Source: Pseudomonas gozinkensis (GTDB lineage: Bacteria > Pseudomonadota > Gammaproteobacteria > Pseudomonadales > Pseudomonadaceae). Taken from it: 64,000 nt of DNA. Location of the stretch: positions 186,001-250,000 of the forward strand of contig NZ_CP062253.1 of the NCBI RefSeq assembly GCF_014863585.1, read 5' to 3'. The translations under genes and the position numbers were made by a program. Positions 43,188 to 53,566 of the stretch are shown piece by piece; the stretch's first letter is position 1, and each line of letters opens with the position of its first letter. The notes beneath the pieces were generated by a model, which ran no database searches, was not told where the DNA came from, and saw nothing but the letters and a program-made list of their open reading frames with translations.

Positions 43188-45668
43188 ATGCCGCGTATTG
43201 ATGTTCCCGTATTACATCGTGGTTTACGCCCTTTGTTTCGAGTAGCGCTGTGCAGCCAGTTGCTCTGGCCGGCGTTCGCGTTCGCCGATACGGCCTACGA
43301 TCAAATGGTGCTCGATGCCCGTGCCGGGCATTACACGCCTGCGCTGACCGCTTTGCGTCAGGTGCCGCCGGCCCAGGCCACCACCGGTCAGGTCAGCGAT
43401 CACCTGCAAATCGCTGGCTGGGCCGGGTTCGACGCCGAAGTGGTGCAGGTCTACGAGACTCAGGGTCTTGGCCGTGCACTGCCGGTTCAGGCGCTGACCG
43501 CCACCGCAAGGGCCTATCGCAATCTCAAACGCTGGGATCAGGCGATCCAGGTCTACAACAAGGCCCTGACGCTGGAGCCCGACAACGCCGACCTGCAACT
43601 GGGTCTGGCGCTGACCCAGGCCGATTCCGGCAAGCCTGACGAAGGGGTGATCCGCGCCCGTTCGCTGGTCGCCGCCAAACCCGATGATCCTTCCCGCCGA
43701 CTGGCGCTGGGGTACGCCCTGAATCGCGCCGGCAAGCCATATGACGCGCTGTTCGAATACGACCAGGCCTTTATCCGCGCCGGCACTAAACCTGAGGTCG
43801 CTCGCGAATACGTGGTCGCCCTGCAAAAGGCGCGTCTGCCTGAGCCGGCACTGCGCCTGGCGAAGCAGCGTCCGGGGCTGATCGATCCTGTCACCTTGCG
43901 CCGTCTGGAAGGCGATCTGGCCGCCGAACGCGTGCGCCTTGCCGAACTGGCTACCCGCAGCGAAAAAGAACGCTACGTGATCGCCGACCGCGCCCTGGCC
44001 GACTACGACCAGTTGCTCGCCACCTGGACCCCGGACGCCACTGCCCACGACGACGTGACCCGCTGGCGCATCGACCGCATGGGCGCGCTCAAGGCCCGGG
44101 CGCGCACCGCCGAGGTCATCAGCGAATACCAGAAGCTGCAAGCCGAAGGCGTGAAGATTCCGACCTACGCCCTGCGCTGGGTGGCGGCGTCCTATCTGGA
44201 TCAGCGGCAGCCGGAAATCTCCACCGATCTTTACCGTCAGGTGCTGGCGGCACCGGACGCCGATGTCGGCGACCGACTCGAAGACACCACGGCGCTGTAT
44301 TACTCGCTGCTGGAAAGCGATCGCGCCGAAGAGGCGCGCAAGGTCGCCGAAGATCAGGCCAGGACACAGAAACCGCGCATCGAACTCAAGGGCCTGCCGA
44401 TCGGCAACCCCAACGACGAATGGATGGATGCCCAGCAACTGGCGGCGCAGGCCGGCACCTACGGTTCCGACCTGCCTCACGGCGAAGAGCGTTTGCAGAC
44501 CCTGGTGGATCAGGCGCCGGGCAACATCGGCTTGCGCCTGGCCCAGTCGGATTTGTACCTGGCCCGAAACTGGCCGCGCCGCGCGGAAAACCAGCTCAAG
44601 GAAACCGAGAGCATCGCGCCGCGCGACATGGGCCTGGAAATCGCGCAGGCCCGCACCGCTATGGATCTGCAGGAATGGCGGCAGATGGATGCGCTGACCG
44701 ACGACGTGGTGGCGCGTTTCCCCGACAACCGTCAGGTCCAGCGTCTGGCCCGTGAGCGCGAAGTGCACGACATGTCCGAGCTGCGCGTCGAAGCCTACGG
44801 CGGCAAGGCCAACGGCGGCAACGGTGGCGATGCCGGCGCGGTCACCGGCAGCCGGGATTTCGGCATCCAGACCACCCTCTACAGCCCACCGATCGATGAA
44901 GACTGGCGAGTGTTCGCCGGGGCCGGATACGCCACTGGCGACTTCGCCGAAGGCACCGGCCACCACCGCTTCCAGCGCGTCGGTCTGGAGCGTCGCACCC
45001 GCGACATGACGCTTGAAGCCGAAGTGTCGAACCATTCCTATGGTTTCGGCGACAAGCAGGGCGCGCGCCTGGCGATTGCCCGCGACATCGACGATCACTG
45101 GCAATACGGCGGCAGCCTTGAATACCTGTCGGCCGAGACCCCGCTGCGGGCATTGAACAGCGACATCAAGGCCAACGGCGGCAGCGGTTTCATCCGCTGG
45201 CGTGCCAACGAGAGCCGCGAGTGGCGGCTGGCGGTCAGCCCGTCGCACTTCAGCGATGGCAACAACCGTGTGGAAGCCTTGCTGACCGGAAAAGAGGGTG
45301 TCTACAGCGCGCCGAACCTGCAAGTCGATGCGGGCCTGGAAGTGGGCACCAGCCACAACTCCAAGTCCGATGACGTGCCGTACTTCAACCCGAAGTCGGA
45401 CTTCAGCGTCATGCCGTTGCTGAACGTCAATCACGTGCTGTACCACCGCTACGAAACGGTCTGGAGCCAGCAGTTCCAGGCCGGCGCGGGGACCTACAGC
45501 CAGCGTGATCACGGCACCGGCGGCATGGCATTGCTCGGTTACGGCCAGCGCTACGCCTGGAACGACGTGTTCGAGGTGGGCGGTTTGTTCAGCGTGATCA
45601 ACCGGCCCTACGACGGTGACCGGGAAACCGATCTGCGTCTGCTCGTCGACCTCACTTTCCGCTTCTAG
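43188..45668 (+). CDS. pgaA: Poly-beta-1,6-GlcNAc export porin PgaA
   Basis: Outer-membrane exporter of partially deacetylated poly-N-acetylglucosamine, a biofilm polysaccharide. About 826 residues: signal peptide ending AFAFA near residue 34, a periplasmic TPR superhelix (about 40-510, for example AIQVYNKALTLEPDNADLQLGLALTQ), and a C-terminal beta-barrel (about 530-826) ending in the aromatic RLLVDLTFRF. It is the first gene of pgaABCD, with PgaB following by 12 bases. The gene order and lengths match the known operon. Confidence 0.95.
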   Translation: MPRIDVPVLHRGLRPLFRVALCSQLLWPAFAFADTAYDQMVLDARAGHYTPALTALRQVPPAQATTGQVSDHLQIAGWAGFDAEVVQVYETQGLGRALPVQALTATARAYRNLKRWDQAIQVYNKALTLEPDNADLQLGLALTQADSGKPDEGVIRARSLVAAKPDDPSRRLALGYALNRAGKPYDALFEYDQAFIRAGTKPEVAREYVVALQKARLPEPALRLAKQRPGLIDPVTLRRLEGDLAAERVRLAELATRSEKERYVIADRALADYDQLLATWTPDATAHDDVTRWRIDRMGALKARARTAEVISEYQKLQAEGVKIPTYALRWVAASYLDQRQPEISTDLYRQVLAAPDADVGDRLEDTTALYYSLLESDRAEEARKVAEDQARTQKPRIELKGLPIGNPNDEWMDAQQLAAQAGTYGSDLPHGEERLQTLVDQAPGNIGLRLAQSDLYLARNWPRRAENQLKETESIAPRDMGLEIAQARTAMDLQEWRQMDALTDDVVARFPDNRQVQRLAREREVHDMSELRVEAYGGKANGGNGGDAGAVTGSRDFGIQTTLYSPPIDEDWRVFAGAGYATGDFAEGTGHHRFQRVGLERRTRDMTLEAEVSNHSYGFGDKQGARLAIARDIDDHWQYGGSLEYLSAETPLRALNSDIKANGGSGFIRWRANESREWRLAVSPSHFSDGNNRVEALLTGKEGVYSAPNLQVDAGLEVGTSHNSKSDDVPYFNPKSDFSVMPLLNVNHVLYHRYETVWSQQFQAGAGTYSQRDHGTGGMALLGYGQRYAWNDVFEVGGLFSVINRPYDGDRETDLRLLVDLTFRF

Positions 45669-45680
45669 AAGAGTTTGAAG

Positions 45681-47678
45681 ATGCCTTTGATTTCGCGTTT
45701 CATCCTTCTGCTGGGAGTGCTGCTGGTCAGCGCCTGCGCCCAGCAAGCCCCGGCCTTCGTGCCGCCGTCCGAGCGACCGCTGGCAGCCAATGAAAAGCCC
45801 TGGCCAAAAAACCACGTGCTGGGCATTGCCTATCACGACATCGAAGACCGTGACCCCGATCAGGCGGTGGTGGCGGTGCGCACCGAGCGCCTGCTCGAAC
45901 AGCTCGCCTGGCTGCGGGAGAACAACTACAAACCGGTGACGGTCGACCAGATCATGGCCGCGCGCAAAGGCGGGCCGGAACTGCCGCCCAAGGCAATCCT
46001 GCTCAGCTTCGACGACGGTTACGCAAGCTTCTACACCCGTGTGTTGCCGGTGTTGCGCGCCTACAACTGGCATGCGCTGCTGGCGCCGGTCGGCACCTGG
46101 ATCGATACACCGCTGAACCAACCGGTGGACTTTGCCGGCACGCCGCGTCCGCGCTCGGACTTCCTGACCTGGGCTCAGGTGCGGGAAATCTCCCAATCGG
46201 GCCTGGTGGAAATCGCCGCCCACACCGACGCCAGTCACAAAGGCATCCTCGCCAACCCGCAAGGCAACATGCAGCCGGCGGCCGCGACCCGACGCTACGA
46301 TCCGGTGAGCAAACGCTACGAATCCGAAGCCGATTTCCAGGCGCGGATCCGCGCTGACGTGCAGGCCATTTCGGAAAAAATCCGCAAGAACACCGGTAAA
46401 AAACCGCGCATCTGGGTCTGGCCTTACGGGACGGCGGACGGCACGTCGCTGACCGTGGTCAGCGAAGAAGGCTATGAAATGGCCCTGACCCTCGATGACG
46501 GACTCGATGCCCTCGACAACCTGATGAGCGGGCCGCGTTTCCTGGTCGCCTCCGACCCTGACGGCGAGCACTTCGCCAACAGCGTGGTCGGTGTGCAATC
46601 GGACTTCACCATGCGCGTGGTCCACGTGGATCTGGACAACGTCTACGACCCGGATCCCGCGCAGCAGGAAATCAACCTCGGCAAACTGATCCAGCGCATG
46701 GCCGACATGGGCGCCAATACCGTGTTCCTGCAGGCCTTCGCCGATCCGAAGGGCGATGGCCTGGTGCATTCGCTGTACTTCCCAAACCGTCATCTGCCGA
46801 TGCGCGCCGACCTGTTCGACCGCGTCGCCTGGCAACTGCGTACCCGGGCTCACGTGAAGGTCTTTGCGTGGATGCCGGTGCTGAGTTTCGAACTGGATTC
46901 GAAGCTGCCACGGGTGACGCGCTGGGATCCGAAGACCGGCACGACCGCTGTCGACCCGGATCAGTACAAGCGCCTGTCGCCGTTCGATCCCGAGGTGCGG
47001 CGGATCATCGGCGAGATCTACGAAGACGTGGCACGCCTGACTTCGGTCGACGGCATTCTCTATCACGACGACGCGGTGCTTTCGGACTTCGAAGACGCCG
47101 GCCCTCAGGCGCTGAAGGCCTATGCCGCCAACGGCCTGCCGAGCTCGATTGCCGCTCTGCGTGACGACCCGGCGGCGATGCAGCGCTGGACGCGCTTCAA
47201 GAGCCGTTACCTGATCGACTTCACCAACGAACTGACCGCCAAGGTGCGCGCGATTCGTGGCCCGCAAGTGCTCACCGCACGCAACATCTTCGCCGAGCCG
47301 GTGCTCAATCCGCACAGCGAAGCGTGGTTCGCGCAGAACCTCGACGACTTCCTCGTGAGCTACGACTGGACGGCGCCGATGGCCATGCCGCTCATGGAAA
47401 AACAGACCCAGGCGCAATCCGGCCCGTGGCTCGAAGAGCTGGTGGCGAAGATCAAACAGCGCCCCGGTGCGCTGGATCGCACGGTGTTCGAACTGCAGGC
47501 CCGGGACTGGACGAAAAAGGAACAGGCCGACATCGACGGCGCACAACTGGCCGACTGGATGAACCGGCTCAAGCGCCAGGGCGCCACCAGTTTCGGCTAC
47601 TACCCGGACAACTTCCTCGAGAACCTGCCGGACCTGAAAACCGTTCGGCCCGCACTCTCCAACAAATGGAACCCATGA
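45681..47678 (+). CDS. pgaB: Poly-beta-1,6-GlcNAc N-deacetylase PgaB
   Basis: Periplasmic lipoprotein of 665 residues (lipobox VSAC, Cys 19). The N-terminal polysaccharide deacetylase domain has the metal-site motif SFDDGY (D111-D112) and HTDASH; the C-terminal glycoside-hydrolase-like domain begins near residue 310 ([28 protein letters not shown]) and carries acidic residues in [12 protein letters not shown]. It removes acetyl groups from the polymer before export through PgaA. The start is ATG 45681; a TTG at 45675 is in frame but less likely. Confidence 0.96.
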   Translation: MPLISRFILLLGVLLVSACAQQAPAFVPPSERPLAANEKPWPKNHVLGIAYHDIEDRDPDQAVVAVRTERLLEQLAWLRENNYKPVTVDQIMAARKGGPELPPKAILLSFDDGYASFYTRVLPVLRAYNWHALLAPVGTWIDTPLNQPVDFAGTPRPRSDFLTWAQVREISQSGLVEIAAHTDASHKGILANPQGNMQPAAATRRYDPVSKRYESEADFQARIRADVQAISEKIRKNTGKKPRIWVWPYGTADGTSLTVVSEEGYEMALTLDDGLDALDNLMSGPRFLVASDPDGEHFANSVVGVQSDFTMRVVHVDLDNVYDPDPAQQEINLGKLIQRMADMGANTVFLQAFADPKGDGLVHSLYFPNRHLPMRADLFDRVAWQLRTRAHVKVFAWMPVLSFELDSKLPRVTRWDPKTGTTAVDPDQYKRLSPFDPEVRRIIGEIYEDVARLTSVDGILYHDDAVLSDFEDAGPQALKAYAANGLPSSIAALRDDPAAMQRWTRFKSRYLIDFTNELTAKVRAIRGPQVLTARNIFAEPVLNPHSEAWFAQNLDDFLVSYDWTAPMAMPLMEKQTQAQSGPWLEELVAKIKQRPGALDRTVFELQARDWTKKEQADIDGAQLADWMNRLKRQGATSFGYYPDNFLENLPDLKTVRPALSNKWNP

Positions 47679-47679
47679 C

Positions 47680-49035
47680 ATGCTGGATAGACTGCTGGCC
47701 CTGCTTGTTCTGGCGATCGTCCTCGGTGTCCCGCTAGGGCTGATTTTTCTGGTCACCGGGCAATTCCTGATGGACTTCGTGTTCTTCTACCCGCTGTTCA
47801 TGTCCGGGTTGTGGATTTCCGGTGGCCTGTATTTCTGGCTGCACTGGGAGCGGCACTGGCCCTGGAAGGACGACACCCTGCCGCCACCGCTGGAAGGCGA
47901 ACCGCTGATTTCGATCCTGATCCCTTGCTACAACGAGGGCGACAACGCCGCCGACACCATCCATGCCGCGCTGGCCCAGCATTACCCGAACATCGAAGTC
48001 ATCGCGATCAACGACGGCTCCAAGGACAATACGGCCGAAGTGCTCGACCGGCTGGCCAAGGAAGACCCGCGCCTGCGCGTGCTGCACCTGGCGGAAAACC
48101 AGGGCAAGGCCGTGGCCCTGCGCATGGGCGCCATCGCTGCGCGCAGCGAATATCTGGTGTGCATCGACGGTGATGCGCTGCTGGCGCCGAACACCGCCGC
48201 TTATCTCGTGGCGCCGATGCTCGACAACGCGCGACTGGGTGCGGTGACCGGCAACCCACGGATCCGCACGCGTTCGACGCTGGTCGGGCGGGTTCAGGTC
48301 GGCGAGTTCTCGTCGATCATCGGGCTGATCAAGCGCACCCAGCGGGTGTTCGGGCGGATCTTCACCGTGTCCGGTGTGATCGTCGCGTTCCGTCGCACCG
48401 CGCTGAACCGGGTCGGCTACTGGAGCCCGGACATGATCACCGAAGACATCGATATCAGCTGGAAGCTGCAACTGGACCACTGGAGCATCTTCTACGAGCC
48501 CCGTGCCCTGTGCTGGATCCTGATGCCGGAAACCCTGCGCGGTCTGTGGAAACAGCGCCTGCGCTGGGCCCAGGGCGGCGCCGAAGTGCTGTTCAAGAAC
48601 ATTCGCGGGATCTGGCAGTACCGTCATCGATATCTGTGGCCGCTGTTGTTCGAATACTGCCTGTCGACCGGTTGGGCGTTTACGTTCCTGCTGTCGGTGA
48701 TCTTCTGGGGCGTCGGCAAGTTCGTGGTCATGCCTGAGGCGATTGCCGTCGATCACCTGATGCCGCCGGCGTTTACCGGGCTGCTGCTGGCGTTTGTCTG
48801 TCTGGTGCAGTTCGCGGTCAGCATCATCATTGACCGTCGTTATGAGCCGGGCCTGGGCAAGACCATGTTCTGGGTGGTGTGGTACCCGATCGCGTTCTGG
48901 TTCGTCAGCCTGCTGACCACGCTGGTCAGTTTCCCCAAAGTATTGTTCGGCCAACACCAGAAGCGTGCGCGCTGGGTCAGTCCCGACCGGGGTATCAAGC
49001 CGATCGGGGACGATGAAGAGGAGGTTATCAAATGA
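47680..49035 (+). CDS. pgaC: Poly-beta-1,6-GlcNAc synthase PgaC
   Basis: Inner-membrane family 2 glycosyltransferase, 451 residues, that polymerises UDP-GlcNAc. Two N-terminal helices are followed by the catalytic domain with [18 protein letters not shown], the CIDGDAL metal motif, TEDIDISW and the processivity motif QRLRWAQGG; three to four helices end the protein. One base separates it from PgaB, and PgaD overlaps its stop. All key acidic residues are present. Confidence 0.97.
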   Translation: MLDRLLALLVLAIVLGVPLGLIFLVTGQFLMDFVFFYPLFMSGLWISGGLYFWLHWERHWPWKDDTLPPPLEGEPLISILIPCYNEGDNAADTIHAALAQHYPNIEVIAINDGSKDNTAEVLDRLAKEDPRLRVLHLAENQGKAVALRMGAIAARSEYLVCIDGDALLAPNTAAYLVAPMLDNARLGAVTGNPRIRTRSTLVGRVQVGEFSSIIGLIKRTQRVFGRIFTVSGVIVAFRRTALNRVGYWSPDMITEDIDISWKLQLDHWSIFYEPRALCWILMPETLRGLWKQRLRWAQGGAEVLFKNIRGIWQYRHRYLWPLLFEYCLSTGWAFTFLLSVIFWGVGKFVVMPEAIAVDHLMPPAFTGLLLAFVCLVQFAVSIIIDRRYEPGLGKTMFWVVWYPIAFWFVSLLTTLVSFPKVLFGQHQKRARWVSPDRGIKPIGDDEEEVIK

Positions 49036-49565
49036 AAATCATCCGGACCCGCCAACGGCCGTTTCTGGTGGTGGTCGATGCGTTCTTCACGGTGCTGGCC
49101 TGGATCGGCCTGCTGTATTTGCTGGTGCGCGGCCTGTGGCCGCTGATTGAAACCCACGAAGGCGGGCCGCGCATCGACAACTCGGCGTTCGAAGCCCTCG
49201 GCACCTTGCAGATTTACCTTTGGGTGGCGCTGGTCAACGCTGTGATTCTGATCGGCTGGGCGCGCTATCAACAGCGCAAGAGCCGAAGCTTCGCCCAGCG
49301 CCGCCTGCCGTCCCCGGTGGTCGACGATGAGGGGCTGAGCCGCAGCTTCAAACTGAACGATGACCGCTTTCAGAAGTTGCGCGGGCCGGGCGTGATGACC
49401 ATCCACAACGATCAGGACGGTGACGTCAGCCATGTGGTGCCACATCTTTGGCCAGTCCACCCGGAAGAGCTGCCGCCGCCGCTGGCGCCACTGGAGCATC
49501 CTCGGGTGATTTTTCTGCACGCCGAGGACGACGATAACCGCGAGCCATTGAACCGGATCACCTGA
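49032..49565 (+). CDS. pgaD: PgaD, accessory subunit of poly-GlcNAc synthesis
   Basis: Inner-membrane protein of 177 residues with two transmembrane helices (about 15-37 and 62-81) and a cytoplasmic tail rich in charged residues. It overlaps the pgaC stop by 4 bases. PgaD is needed with PgaC for polymer synthesis, and in Escherichia coli the complex responds to c-di-GMP; several c-di-GMP enzymes are encoded elsewhere in this window. The tail is longer than in E. coli PgaD (about 137 residues). Confidence 0.9.
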   Translation: MKIIRTRQRPFLVVVDAFFTVLAWIGLLYLLVRGLWPLIETHEGGPRIDNSAFEALGTLQIYLWVALVNAVILIGWARYQQRKSRSFAQRRLPSPVVDDEGLSRSFKLNDDRFQKLRGPGVMTIHNDQDGDVSHVVPHLWPVHPEELPPPLAPLEHPRVIFLHAEDDDNREPLNRIT

Positions 49566-51087
49566 CGGCGCGAATCAGTCGCCAGGCTTCATCCATCGGC
49601 AGCGGTTGCTTCATGCGTTCGGCCAGCAGCGCCATCGCTCGCTCCTCTTCGCAGGCGACCGCTGCCACCACGACGCCCTTGCTCCCGAACAGTCCGATAA
49701 ACGGCGGTTGTTCGGGTTCGCCGATAAATTCGACCGCATCCCACGCCTCGGCGTGGCCGAGATAGTCGTAGTTGCGGCCGAAATGCCAGGTCCAGAAATA
49801 CGGCACGTCGAGGTAGTGCTCGTCGCCACCGAGCAGGTTCGCGGCGGCGATCCGCGCGTGCTGCTGGGCCAGACGCCAGTGTTCGATTCGCTGTGGTTTG
49901 CCGTTCAACGGGAAGGTGGCGATATCGCCAATGGCCCACAGGTCGTCAGCCACGCGCAGACTGGCATCGACCAACAGGGATTGATCGTCCTCGCGCGGCA
50001 AGTCGCCGAAGGCTTCGGTGGCCGGGTGCACGCCGATTCCCGCCAATACCAGATCCGCCGACAGGCGCAGGCCATTGTCGAGCAACACCGCCTCGACCTT
50101 GCCGTCCCCGGTGATCTCCCTGGCTTGGTGATCGGTGATGAATTTCACGCCGTTTTCTTCATGCAGCGCGCGGATCGCCTTGCCGACGGCTTCACCGAAT
50201 TGCGCCGCGAAGGGAGTCGCGTGGCGCGCCAGCACCGTCACCTCGAGCCCGTGCTGGCGCAGGGCCGAGGCGCATTCGAGCGCGATGAAGCTGTCACCGA
50301 TGATCACCGCGCGCTGGCCGGGTTGGGCGGCGCTCATGATGGATTGCGCCTGGGCTTTGCAGCGCAGGACAAATACCTGAGGCAGGTCGGCGCCGGGCAG
50401 TTTCAGCGCGTTGGGCGTTGCGCCGGTGGCCAGCACCGCCGCGCTGTAATGCAGTGTGCGGCCATCGCTCAGGTGAAGGGTTTTGGTATCGGCATCGAGC
50501 CCGGTGACTTCGCCTGAAACCCGGTTGATGTGCTGTTCGCGGTAAAAATCGTCATCGCGCAGGGACGGGGTTTCCGGCGCCGGCATTTCCCCGGACAGCA
50601 CGAATTTGCTCAACACCGTGCGGTCGTAGCCGGCGTCCGGCTCACGGTCGATCAGCACGATCCGCCCGCCGAAGCCTTTTTCCCGCAGGGCGGCGGCGCA
50701 GGCGGTTCCCCCGGCACCGGCGCCGACGATGACAAAGGTGCGCGGATCGTCCTGCGGCGGGATGTGCGGATCCGGCAGCGGCTGGTCATCGACCCACACC
50801 TCGTCGCCGCGCAGTTCCAGCGGATAGCGCTTGAGACTGTCCAGCGCCGGAGGCTCGCACAACGCGCCATCTTCGGCGCGAAAGGCTGCCTTGTGCCACG
50901 GGCAGATCAGTCGGCCATGGCACAACGCGCCTTCCGCCAGCGGCGCGCCGGCGTGCGGGCATTCCCCCTGAAAGGCGCGCAACTGGCCGGCGGCGCGCAG
51001 CAGGACAATCTTGCAGTCGCCGATCTGCACCTCCAGCCCACGGTCTTCAGGCACATCGGCGAAACGGGCGACACGGTGCAGGGTCAT
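49558..51087 (-). CDS. Rieske-domain NAD(P)/FAD-dependent oxidoreductase (AIF-like ferredoxin reductase)
   Basis: Cytoplasmic redox protein of 509 residues. An N-terminal Rieske [2Fe-2S] domain has CPH (near 43) and CPWH (near 62) ligands. A pyridine-nucleotide disulfide-type reductase follows, with FVIVGAGAGGTACA for FAD, the second Rossmann motif AVIIGDSFIALECASALR for NAD(P)H, and LWAIGDIATF near the C-terminus. The start at 51087 has AGGAG 7 bases ahead; the frame is open to 51132. This Rieske-FAD fusion resembles AIF-like proteins and aromatic-dioxygenase reductases. It overlaps pgaD by 8 bases, convergently. Substrate unknown. Confidence 0.9.
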   Translation of the reverse strand: MTLHRVARFADVPEDRGLEVQIGDCKIVLLRAAGQLRAFQGECPHAGAPLAEGALCHGRLICPWHKAAFRAEDGALCEPPALDSLKRYPLELRGDEVWVDDQPLPDPHIPPQDDPRTFVIVGAGAGGTACAAALREKGFGGRIVLIDREPDAGYDRTVLSKFVLSGEMPAPETPSLRDDDFYREQHINRVSGEVTGLDADTKTLHLSDGRTLHYSAAVLATGATPNALKLPGADLPQVFVLRCKAQAQSIMSAAQPGQRAVIIGDSFIALECASALRQHGLEVTVLARHATPFAAQFGEAVGKAIRALHEENGVKFITDHQAREITGDGKVEAVLLDNGLRLSADLVLAGIGVHPATEAFGDLPREDDQSLLVDASLRVADDLWAIGDIATFPLNGKPQRIEHWRLAQQHARIAAANLLGGDEHYLDVPYFWTWHFGRNYDYLGHAEAWDAVEFIGEPEQPPFIGLFGSKGVVVAAVACEEERAMALLAERMKQPLPMDEAWRLIRAVR

Positions 51088-51226
51088 GGTCGTGCTCCTC
51101 ACAGGCATTTCTCTTACGAGTTTGGGCTGCATTGCGAGGTTCAGCCATTTCCCACTGCCACGGCACGAACGGTACGGCTATAGTTTGCAGGCCGACGAAG
51201 GCCCAACTGCACAAGGTGCTCCCGGA

Positions 51227-51787
51227 ATGACCCGATTGACCTCTCTCAACCCTTGGCTGGCGGCCGTTGCCATCGCCCTTTGCGTGCAGTTTCCGGCGCA
51301 GGCCCAGGAGCGTTTCACCCTCAGCATTCCCGGTGTGTCGGATAACCGTCTGTTCACCTCGGCGGCGGCCAGCGATGCGGCCGGTTGCGGCGGCAAGAAC
51401 CAGTCGCCGGCCCTGAGCTGGAACGCCGGCCCGAGCGCAACCCTGAGCTACGCCATCGTCATGCACGACCCGGATGGCCAGAAAGGCGCAGGTGTCGATC
51501 ACTGGATTCACTACGGCATCAAGGCCACGACCCGGCAGATTCCGGCCGGTGTCGGCGCCAAATCGGCCCTTGAAGGCGTCGGTGGCACCAACAGCAAAGG
51601 CACCACCAGCTACATCGGCCCATGCCCACCGGTTGGCGACAGCGCGCACCATTACATCATTCAGATCTACGCACTGGATCTGGCTCCGGACGCCTTGCCC
51701 GCCGGCCTGACCCGCGCCCAGTTGATGGAAAAAATCAAAGGCCACGTGCTGCGCAACAGCAGTGCGGTGCGGCGTTATCACCGCTGA
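51227..51787 (+). CDS. YbhB/YbcL-type PEBP (Raf-kinase-inhibitor-like) protein, exported
   Basis: Protein of 186 residues with a cleavable signal peptide (LAAVAIALCVQFPAQA). The phosphatidylethanolamine-binding-protein fold is seen in CGGKNQSPALSWNAGPSATLSYAIVMHDPD, VDHWIHYGI and CPPVGDSAHHYIIQIYALD; these hold the conserved ligand-pocket residues DPD, HW and the P(P)xG-HHY segment. Bacterial members have no firm role. It is exported, unlike cytoplasmic YbhB. Single gene. Confidence 0.92.
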   Translation: MTRLTSLNPWLAAVAIALCVQFPAQAQERFTLSIPGVSDNRLFTSAAASDAAGCGGKNQSPALSWNAGPSATLSYAIVMHDPDGQKGAGVDHWIHYGIKATTRQIPAGVGAKSALEGVGGTNSKGTTSYIGPCPPVGDSAHHYIIQIYALDLAPDALPAGLTRAQLMEKIKGHVLRNSSAVRRYHR

Positions 51788-51874
51788 AAAAAATTTCGGC
51801 GAGGTTAACCCGAACTAAAAGGGCTGCCCGTCTCAGGGGATGAATGGATCAATTCTTCCCCGAGGTCAGCCCCC

Positions 51875-53566
51875 ATGTCCCTTCCTTCCACGCTTCTGCG
51901 CCCCCTAGCTGCCAGTATGTTGCTGGTGGTTGCCGGTTGCGGTGTTTCCTCCACTCCGGAAACCACCGTCGCGCCACCTCCGGCACAGACCGAACTGAAA
52001 TCCTCCGTGCAGCCTGAAGCGGTCATGGCCGATAGCGCGATGGTCAAGCGCAGTGCATTGCCGGCACCGATCGCCCGTTTTGCACCGATGCCGGCCGGTG
52101 AAAGTTATCCACAAGGCTATCGCGACGAACAGCGCGAGCAGTACGCGAACCTGGCCGACAACCCGATCCACAGCGTCGCCGAAACCCCGGTCTCGACCTT
52201 CAGTGCCGACGTCGACACCGGCGCCTACGCCAATGTGCGGCTACTGCTCAATCAGGGTCGACTGCCGCCGGAAGGCGCGGTGCGGCTGGAAGAGATGGTC
52301 AATTACTTTCCCTACGACTACGCGCTGCCGAGCGATGGTTCGCCCTTCGGCGTGACTACCGAACTGGCCGCTTCACCGTGGAACCCGCACACCCGCTTGC
52401 TGCGTATCGGCATCAAGGCCTCCGACCGCGAGGTGGCGGAACTGGCCCCAGCGAACCTGGTGTTTCTGGTGGATGTCTCCGGCTCAATGGACCGCCCCGA
52501 AGGCTTGCCACGGGTCAAAAGCACCCTGAAGTTGCTCGTCGATCAATTGCGCGAACAGGATCGGGTATCGCTGGTGGTATATGCCGGCGAATCCAGAGTG
52601 GTTCTGGAGCCGACTTCCGGACGGGAAAAGGCGAAAATTCGCACTGCCATCGAGCAATTGACTGCCGGCGGCTCGACCGCTGGCGCTTCAGGCATCGAGT
52701 TGGCTTATCAGATGGCGCAGCAGGCGTTCATGCCCAAAGGCATCAACCGCATCCTGTTGGCCACCGACGGCGACTTCAACGTCGGCATCAGCGACTTCGA
52801 CAGTCTGAAACAAATGGCTGTGGATAAACGCAAGACCGGGATTTCCCTGACCACTCTGGGTTTCGGTGTGGATAACTACAATGAACACCTGATGGAACAA
52901 CTGGCGGATGCCGGTGACGGTAACTATGCCTACATCGACAACCTGCGCGAAGCGCGCAAGGTGTTGGTGGATCAACTCGGTTCGACCCTCGCCGTGGTGG
53001 CGAAAAACGTCAAATTACAGGTCGAGTTCAACCCGGCGCAGGTCAGCGAATACCGGCTGCTCGGCTACGAAAACCGCGCACTGAAGCCTGAGGATTTCAG
53101 CAATGACAAGGTCGATGCCGGTGAAATCGGTGCAGGCCATACGGTGACGGCGCTGTATGAAATTGTCCCGACAGGCGAGAAGGGCTGGCTGGAACCGCTG
53201 CGTTACGGAAAAACCGATGCAGTGGTTTCCGAGAAGAAAGGAGAATTGGCAATGTTGCGCGTGCGATATCAAACGCCTGAGGGTGGGAAAAGTCTGCTGA
53301 TCGAGCGGCCGATTGCCAGTCAGGTGGCGCCGGCCAGTGAAGACCTGCGTTTTGCCGCCGCCGTCGCTGCGTTTTCCCAGCAACTCAAGGACGGTCGCTA
53401 CACCGGCGATTTCAGCCTCAAGGACACTGAAGCCCTGGCCCGAGGTGCCCGTGGCGATGACCGTTTCGGCCTGCGCAACGAGTTCGTGCAACTGGTGGAG
53501 CTGGCGCAGAGCCTGCGTACGTCCACTGCCTCAAACGCAACGTCCACTGAGCGACGGATTGAATAG
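51875..53566 (+). CDS. Von Willebrand A-domain lipoprotein (YfbK-like)
   Basis: Envelope lipoprotein of 563 residues with lipobox VAGC (Cys 22) and a Pro/Thr-rich linker. A vWA N-terminal extension (PVSTFSADVDTGAYANVRLLLNQGRLPPEGAVRLEEMVNYFPYDY), a vWA domain with an intact MIDAS motif (VDVSGSM; later TDGDFNVGISD) and a DUF3520-like C-terminus are seen. Its stop overlaps the sigma factor gene by 1 base, so it stands at the head of an operon with an ECF sigma factor. A role in an envelope signalling system is inferred from this. Confidence 0.9.
   Translation: MSLPSTLLRPLAASMLLVVAGCGVSSTPETTVAPPPAQTELKSSVQPEAVMADSAMVKRSALPAPIARFAPMPAGESYPQGYRDEQREQYANLADNPIHSVAETPVSTFSADVDTGAYANVRLLLNQGRLPPEGAVRLEEMVNYFPYDYALPSDGSPFGVTTELAASPWNPHTRLLRIGIKASDREVAELAPANLVFLVDVSGSMDRPEGLPRVKSTLKLLVDQLREQDRVSLVVYAGESRVVLEPTSGREKAKIRTAIEQLTAGGSTAGASGIELAYQMAQQAFMPKGINRILLATDGDFNVGISDFDSLKQMAVDKRKTGISLTTLGFGVDNYNEHLMEQLADAGDGNYAYIDNLREARKVLVDQLGSTLAVVAKNVKLQVEFNPAQVSEYRLLGYENRALKPEDFSNDKVDAGEIGAGHTVTALYEIVPTGEKGWLEPLRYGKTDAVVSEKKGELAMLRVRYQTPEGGKSLLIERPIASQVAPASEDLRFAAAVAAFSQQLKDGRYTGDFSLKDTEALARGARGDDRFGLRNEFVQLVELAQSLRTSTASNATSTERRIE

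Noticed and set aside
43224..47756. Open frame of 1510 codons on the minus strand
   Set aside because: It lies wholly antisense to pgaA and pgaB, whose products have clear domains. The translation is Arg/Gln/His-rich with no motif, as expected of a shadow frame in GC-rich DNA.
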